Assembly: GCF_021462225.1 (NCBI RefSeq)
Contig: NC_061817.1
Coordinates: 16,335,810-16,399,809 of the forward strand
Origin: Girardinichthys multiradiatus
Taxonomy: Eukaryota > Chordata > Actinopteri > Cyprinodontiformes > Goodeidae
Direction: 5' to 3'
Length of the DNA: 64,000 nt
The translations under genes and the position numbers were made by a program. The notes under the pieces were generated by a model, which was not told where the DNA came from, ran no database searches, and saw only the letters and a list, made by a program, of their open reading frames with translations. Shown in pieces: positions 59,420-64,000 of this stretch (within the stretch, counting starts at the first letter, position 1; each line of letters starts with the position of its first letter).

Positions 59420-59960
59420 AGTTAATTTTTGGTCTCTTCTGACCAGAGCATGCTGGCATTATTGACATCCAAAGATATTCTTTCTGCCACTCTTCCATAA
59501 AGGCCAGAATTGTGGAATGCACAACTAATAGCTGTCGGGTCGACAGATTCTCTTACCTGAGCTGCGGTCTCTGCAGCTCCTCCAGAGTTCACATGGGCTT
59601 CTTGGCTACTTCTCTGATTAATGCTCTCTTTGCTTGAATTGTCAGTTTAAGTAGATAGCCATGTCTTAGTAGGTTTGCAGTTGTGCCATACTCTTTTCAT
59701 TTTCAGATGATAGATTGAGCAGAGTTCTATGAGATAAACAATGCATGAAAAATCTCTTTATGAAACCTAATCCTGCTTTAAACTACTCCACAACATTCTC
59801 TCTGACCTGTCTGCTGTGTTCCTTGGTCTTTGTGATGCTTTATGTTCCCTAATGTTCTCTAAGAAACATCTGAAGCCTTCACAGAACAGCTGGATGTATT
59901 CTGAGATTAAATTACACACTGGTGGACTCCACATACTTATCGGGTAATTTTTACAGGAAA
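59420..59960 (-). mobile_element. Degraded Tc1/mariner remnant
   Basis: Minus-strand text: ggtctcttctgaccagagca is the inverse of the WSDET block, and ctcttccataaaggccagaa the inverse of the GLYGR block. It continues with gcagctcctccagagttcac. Only the N-terminal half is left. Confidence 0.65.
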
Positions 59961-60201
59961 CCAGTTGCATTGGGTTTTTTCATGGGTCTCAGAGTAAAAT
60001 GGGACCAAATACACACTACACACAATGGCCCACTACAGTTTTAAAATTTTTATTTCTAAAAAAAATTTAAAAACATATGTGATTTTTCCTCTGGGCCTTG
60101 TCACTTACCCCTGCAATACTGCAATACACTGTTGATGTAGACAGAAGTGGGTTTTCTAAAGTAGGTCAGAATGTGTTCCAATTAAAAGAGACGAGGAAAT
60201 A

Positions 60202-61760
60202 CTCTGCTCAAAAAAATAAAGGGAACACTTAAACAACACAATATAACTCCAAGTAAATCAAACTTCTGTGAAATCAAACTGTCCACTTAGGAAGCAACAC
60301 TGGTTGACAATCAATTTCACATATTGTTGTACAAATGAAATAGACAACAGGGGGAAATCTTTGGCGACTATCAAGAAACACTCAATAAAGGAGTGGTTCT
60401 GCAGGTGGGGACCACAGACCACTTCTCAGTACCTTTGCTTTCTGGCTGATGTTTTGGTCACTTTTGAATGTTGGTGGTGCTTTCACACTCGTGGTAGCAT
60501 GAGACGGACTCTACAACCCACACAAGTGGCTCAGGTAGTACAGCTCATCCAGGATGCCACATCAATGCGAGCTGTGGCAAGAAGGTTTGCTGTGTCTGTC
60601 AGCGTAGTGTCCAGAGCCTGGAGGCGCTACCAGGAGACAGGCCAGTACACCAGGAGACGTGGAGGAGGCCGTAGGAGGGCAGCAACCCAGCAACAGGACT
60701 GCTACCTCCGCTTTTGTGCAAGGAGGAACAGGAGGAGCACTGCCAGAGCCCTGCAAAATGACCTCCAGCAGACCACAAATGTGCATGTGTCTGCACAAAC
60801 GGTTAGAAACCTGACGTCCACAAATGGGGGTTGTGCTCACAGCCCAACACCGTGCAGGATGCTTGGCATTTGCCAGAGAACACCAGGATTGGTAAATTTG
60901 CCACTGGTGCCCTGTGCTCTTCACAGATGAAAGCAGATTCACACTGAGCACATGTGACAGACGTGACAGAGTCTGGAGACACCGTGGAGAGCGATCTGCT
61001 GCCTGCAGCATCCTTCAGCATGACCAGATTGGCAGTGGGTCAGTAATGGTGTGGGGTGGCATTTCTTTGGAGGGTCGCACGGCCCTCCATGTGCTCGCCA
61101 GAGGTAGCCTGACTGCCATTAGGTACCGAGATGAGATCCTCAGACTCCTTGTGAGACCATATGCTGGTGCGGTTGGCCCTGGGTTCCTCCTAATGCAGGA
61201 CAATGCTAGACCTCATGTGGCTGGAGTGTGTCAGCAGTTCCTGCAAGATGAAGACATTGAAGCTATGGACTGGTCCGCCCATTCCCCAGACCTGAATCCG
61301 ATTGAGCACATCTGGGACATCATGTCTCGCTCCATCCATCAACGTCACGTTGCACCACAGACTGTCCAGGAGTTGGCGGATGCTTTAGTCCAGGTCTGGA
61401 AGGAGATCCCTCAGGAGACCATCCACCGTCTCATCAGGAGCATGCCCAGGGGTTGTAGGGAGGTCATACAGGCACATGGAGGTCACACACAATACTGAGC
61501 CTTATTTTGACTTGTTTTAAGGACATTACATCAAAGTTGGATCAGCCTGTCGTGTGTTTTTCCACTTTAATTGTGTGTGTGACTCTAAATCCAGGCCTCC
61601 ATTGGTTAATAAATTTGATTTCCATTGATAATTTTTGTGTGATTTTGTTGTCGGCACATTCAACTTTGTACAGAACAAAGTATTCAATGAGAATATTTCA
61701 TTCATTCAGATCTAGGATGTGTTATTTGAGTGTTCCCTTTATTATTTTTTTTGAGCAGTG
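60202..61760 (+). mobile_element. Tc1-like element of the widespread CTGCTCAAAAAAATAAAGGG type
   Basis: A 1559-bp element bounded by TA (60200-60201 and 61761-61762). Short inverted repeats carry tgctcaaaaaaataaaggga and aacact. The same terminus is known from many fishes and from lampreys, where horizontal transfer has been proposed. It abuts the 3' UTR of the troponin T gene. Confidence 0.92.
60499..61498 (+). pseudogene. Tc1-like transposase, frame broken in the middle
   Basis: ATG 60499 opens a clean helix-turn-helix domain ([46 protein letters not shown]). The frame slips at about 60812-60910 through small deletions. From 60914 it is open to TGA/stop at 61496-61498 with all three catalytic blocks: FTDESRF, LMQDNARPHVA and SPDLNPIEHIWD. 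The damage is limited to a roughly 100-base region. Confidence 0.9.
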
Positions 61761-61860
61761 TATAATAATGTGCTGCAGTCTTTTTCCTACAGCGCAACCA
61801 CAACCAGAGCTTTAACATAAGGAGCTCACAAGGACGCAATTCAAGCTTAGTGTATGTAGT

Positions 61861-61866
61861 TTTATT
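61861..61866 (-). terminator. Troponin T polyadenylation signal
   Basis: TTTATT on the plus strand is AATAAA on the minus strand, about 80 bases after the troponin T stop codon. Confidence 0.6.
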
Positions 61867-61945
61867 TTAGACAGTTAACATCCCTCTTCTGGCTACGATT
61901 TTCTCTGTTACATTGGTTCCATCTTTGTATTTTGTTTTCCTGGCA

Positions 61946-63760
61946 TTACTTCCAGCGACCGCCCACTTTCCCCTTGCCATGGCTTTTTTTACTGAGGTAG
62001 AAAAAATGGACAGAAAAAGATGAGTAATGAAGAATGCCGAGACCTGGAGAACTGAAAAATGCAACATTTTGTATCTACTCACAATTTCTGAGCATGTTGG
62101 ATTCTGTTCAGCAACACAATAATCTGTGGGATGCAAAGAAAATTGTTCATAATAATGTCAGATTGTTATCAGAGTTTAATTAAAGTTGATTTAGTACAAT
62201 TGTGGGGACATATGCAACTGGCAAGCATACAGTGCCTTGCAAAAGTATCCATGACCCTTGAATCTTTACACATTTTGTCTTGTTAAAACCACAAACCTGA
62301 TTAATTGTATCTACTGGTATTTAATTTTTGGGCCAACAAATAAAATAACACATATGTATGAAGTGGAAGGAAGATTATACATGGTTTTTATTTTTTTGTA
62401 TGTGTGGATTTGACTAGGCCATTCTAACACATGGGTATGCTTTAATCTGGCTGTATGTTTTAATGTATGTTTGATCACCTAAAAACCAGTGAACCAGCTC
62501 TCACAGGCCTGTTAGTTCTTCTTTAAGAAGTCCTCCTGTTCTCCACTCATTACCTGTATTGACTTTACCTCTTTGAACTTGACACCTGTCCACACACTCA
62601 GTCAAACAAACTCCATCCTCTCCACTATGGAGCTGTGTAAGGACATCAGGGATAAAATAGTAGAAGCATGGAGGTGGAATCTGTCTTTCCATTACCTTAG
62701 ACCAGCTTACGTGTTTGCTGTGTCCCCTACATGGCGTTTTAGACAGACTGGTCCATAGAATAATAATATAAAATAAATAAATAAACTGACCTGTCTGCCA
62801 TGTCCCTTGGTATTCATGATGCTGTTTCTTCACTAATGTTCTCTAACAAATCTCTGAGTCCTTTACAGACTGCTACATTTATACTGAGGTTAAATCACAC
62901 ACAGATAAACTTTATTTACTAAATATGGGTTTTCTGTAAGCAATTGGTTGAATACGATTTTAATTAGGGGTTTAAAAGTAATAGGGGTTGAGCACAAATA
63001 CACAGCGCACTAATCAGATATTTGTTTTAGCTTCACTATTATGTTCTAATTGATCTCCCACAATCCACCACTTTGTGCTGGTTTGTCACCTAAAATCCCA
63101 ACAAAATACAAAAAAGTTTTTGGGTTTGACAATACGTGAAAAGGTTTAATGAGAATAGTTTTGAAGAGTACTTTAAGGTGGACATGCTTACCGCAGTGAT
63201 CATTATCAACAGATTGTTAATCTCTCCCTTAGCATTCTTATGCTTTTAAACATGTTTTATCGCTAAAGATTGAATAGCAAAGATGCACATAACCATTTAT
63301 AAATAAGTGTCATTAGTTAAAAATATTTGATTAAGCAAACATTTACTACAAATAATAATCTGGGTGTATTTTAGGAAATGTCACTGCCTAAAACGGTGTG
63401 GGTCTACATCTACTGGTCATAAGCTTTGGGCCACAGACAGCTATCTATGTACAAATAGGTGAAGTTTCAGTTGGTACTTGATCTTTCTAAACCTTTTTAC
63501 ATTCTATGTTTATTAAGCAGCAGCTATGCATAAATATGTTGAAGGTTTAAAATCATCAAGTGATGTCCTTTACCTTTAACACCGTTGGGTAAGTAAATGT
63601 CTTTTTCTCCTGAACCCACCTTTTTATGTCATAGAAAAGTTTAAAGCAGGAACAAGTTGTAAAGCCCACCTCATATTTCTGGAGCTTCATTTGCTCGATG
63701 TAGTCGAACTTCTCGGATTCCAGCTGGTAGATCCAGTTCCACATCTCATGGGCCCGTTTC
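61946..63760 (-). CDS. Troponin T, C-terminal part (TNNT1-like)
   Basis: Two exons are recognisable on the minus strand. The 91-base exon 63760-63670 reads KRAHEMWNWIYQLESEKFDY and then IEQMKLQKYE, the tropomyosin/troponin I-binding coiled-coil part of troponin T, with a CAG acceptor and GAG/gtgggc donor. The last exon 61991-61946 reads (S)KKSHGKGKVGGRWK and stops at TAA (61948-61946); the GGRWK ending is the hallmark of the family. The protein anchors the troponin complex to tropomyosin on muscle thin filaments. Phases (end of the first exon 0, start of the last 2) require one more small exon between them, which I could not identify in 61992-63669. The rest of the gene is beyond 64000. Proximity to a SYT5-like gene points to TNNT1, the slow skeletal type, but sequence alone does not separate TNNT1 from TNNT2. 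Confidence 0.85.
62229..63140. mobile_element. Tc1 fossil in troponin T intron
   Basis: It begins with a Tc1 terminus (cagtgccttgcaaaagtatc) and has minus-type transposase text in scattered pieces (gatttgactaggccattcta at 62407; cctgtctgccatgtcccttg near 62790). The coding frame is lost. It lies between the two troponin T exons. Confidence 0.55.
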
Positions 63761-63869
63761 CTGGGAAATGCAGAGACAGAATTTAGAACCAAACTATACG
63801 TTGTTATTTTTATAAATATGTTTTATGTGTGTCATTGTGCGAATCTGTGCGTGTTTGTGAGTGCAACTG

Positions 63870-63955
63870 TGTGAATGTGGTTCTAGTGTAAAGCACTGTG
63901 AGTAGTCTTTATGACTAGAAATGTGCTATAAATTCAGTCCGTTTACCATTAACAG
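63870..63955. repeat. Terminus of common fish repeat
   Basis: gtgtaaagcactgtgagtag and atgtgctataaattcagtcc followed by gtttaccatta is the inverse of the start of the repeat at 4366. Only this end is present. Confidence 0.5.
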
Positions 63956-64000
63956 CACTGTAAATGTCTGAGCTTTATTTTCCTTTCCTAAAAATATCCT

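Noticed and set aside
63192..63227. Candidate penultimate troponin T exon on the minus strand (EINNLLIMITA before a gtaagc donor)
   Set aside because: Its 36-base length cannot join phase 0 to phase 2, and similarity to the INVLYNRI-type segment is limited to a few residues.
1..64000. CRISPR arrays, operons, riboswitches, tRNA or rRNA genes
   Set aside because: The sequence is vertebrate nuclear DNA; no regularly spaced repeats, cloverleaf with A/B boxes or ribosomal sequence were seen.

Overview
This is eukaryotic DNA from a ray-finned (teleost) fish. Genes are split by GT-AG introns, the coding parts match vertebrate families, and the space between them is filled with fish-type Tc1/mariner, hAT, L2-like LINE and retrovirus-like repeats. 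The species cannot be named from the sequence. A run of exactly 100 N (55219-55318) marks an assembly gap.

Four host genes are recognisable. (1) The 3' part of ALDH16A1, plus strand, seven exons at 1-6250, with an in-frame TAA in one exon and one intron that appears to start with GC. (2) A complete ferritin H/M-type gene, plus strand, CDS 13652-14713 in four exons, with TATA box, inverted CCAAT box, E-box and a textbook iron-responsive element in the 5' UTR. A truncated partner carrying only exons 3-4 and the 3' UTR lies 8 kb downstream (22491-23017). (3) A synaptotagmin most like SYT5, plus strand, coding exons 36497-49136, 403 residues, with an intact membrane anchor and both C2 domains. 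(4) The last exon and one internal exon of a troponin T gene, minus strand, 61946-63760, running off the right edge. Human ALDH16A1, FTL, SYT5 and TNNT1 all lie on 19q13, so the order looks like conserved synteny.

Layout: 1-6.3 kb ALDH16A1 (intron 3 carries a nearly intact Tc1 nested in an older Tc1 fossil); 6.3-13.3 kb AT-rich intergenic DNA with Tc1 and LINE fossils; 13.4-15 kb ferritin; 15-19.6 kb a three-level transposon nest (Tc1 inside hAT inside Tc1); 19.6-22.3 kb an endogenous retrovirus remnant abutting a LINE 5' half; 22.4-23.2 kb ferritin fragment; 23.2-36.4 kb repeats including a near full-length L2-like LINE and two Tc1 elements; 36.5-50.2 kb the SYT5-like gene, with a 2.45-kb foldback element and an LTR-like block in intron 2; 50.2-61.8 kb a LINE broken by another LINE, a second copy of the 2.7-kb Tc1 family, a GC-rich block, a palindromic AT repeat and another Tc1; 61.8-64 kb troponin T.

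The genes do not form an operon-like unit. Aldehyde dehydrogenase-like scaffold, iron storage, Ca2+-triggered exocytosis and muscle thin filament are unrelated functions joined by ancestral linkage. The most unusual structures are the foldback element with 6-bp target duplications, the triple nest, and the inverted duplications inside Tc1 fossils.
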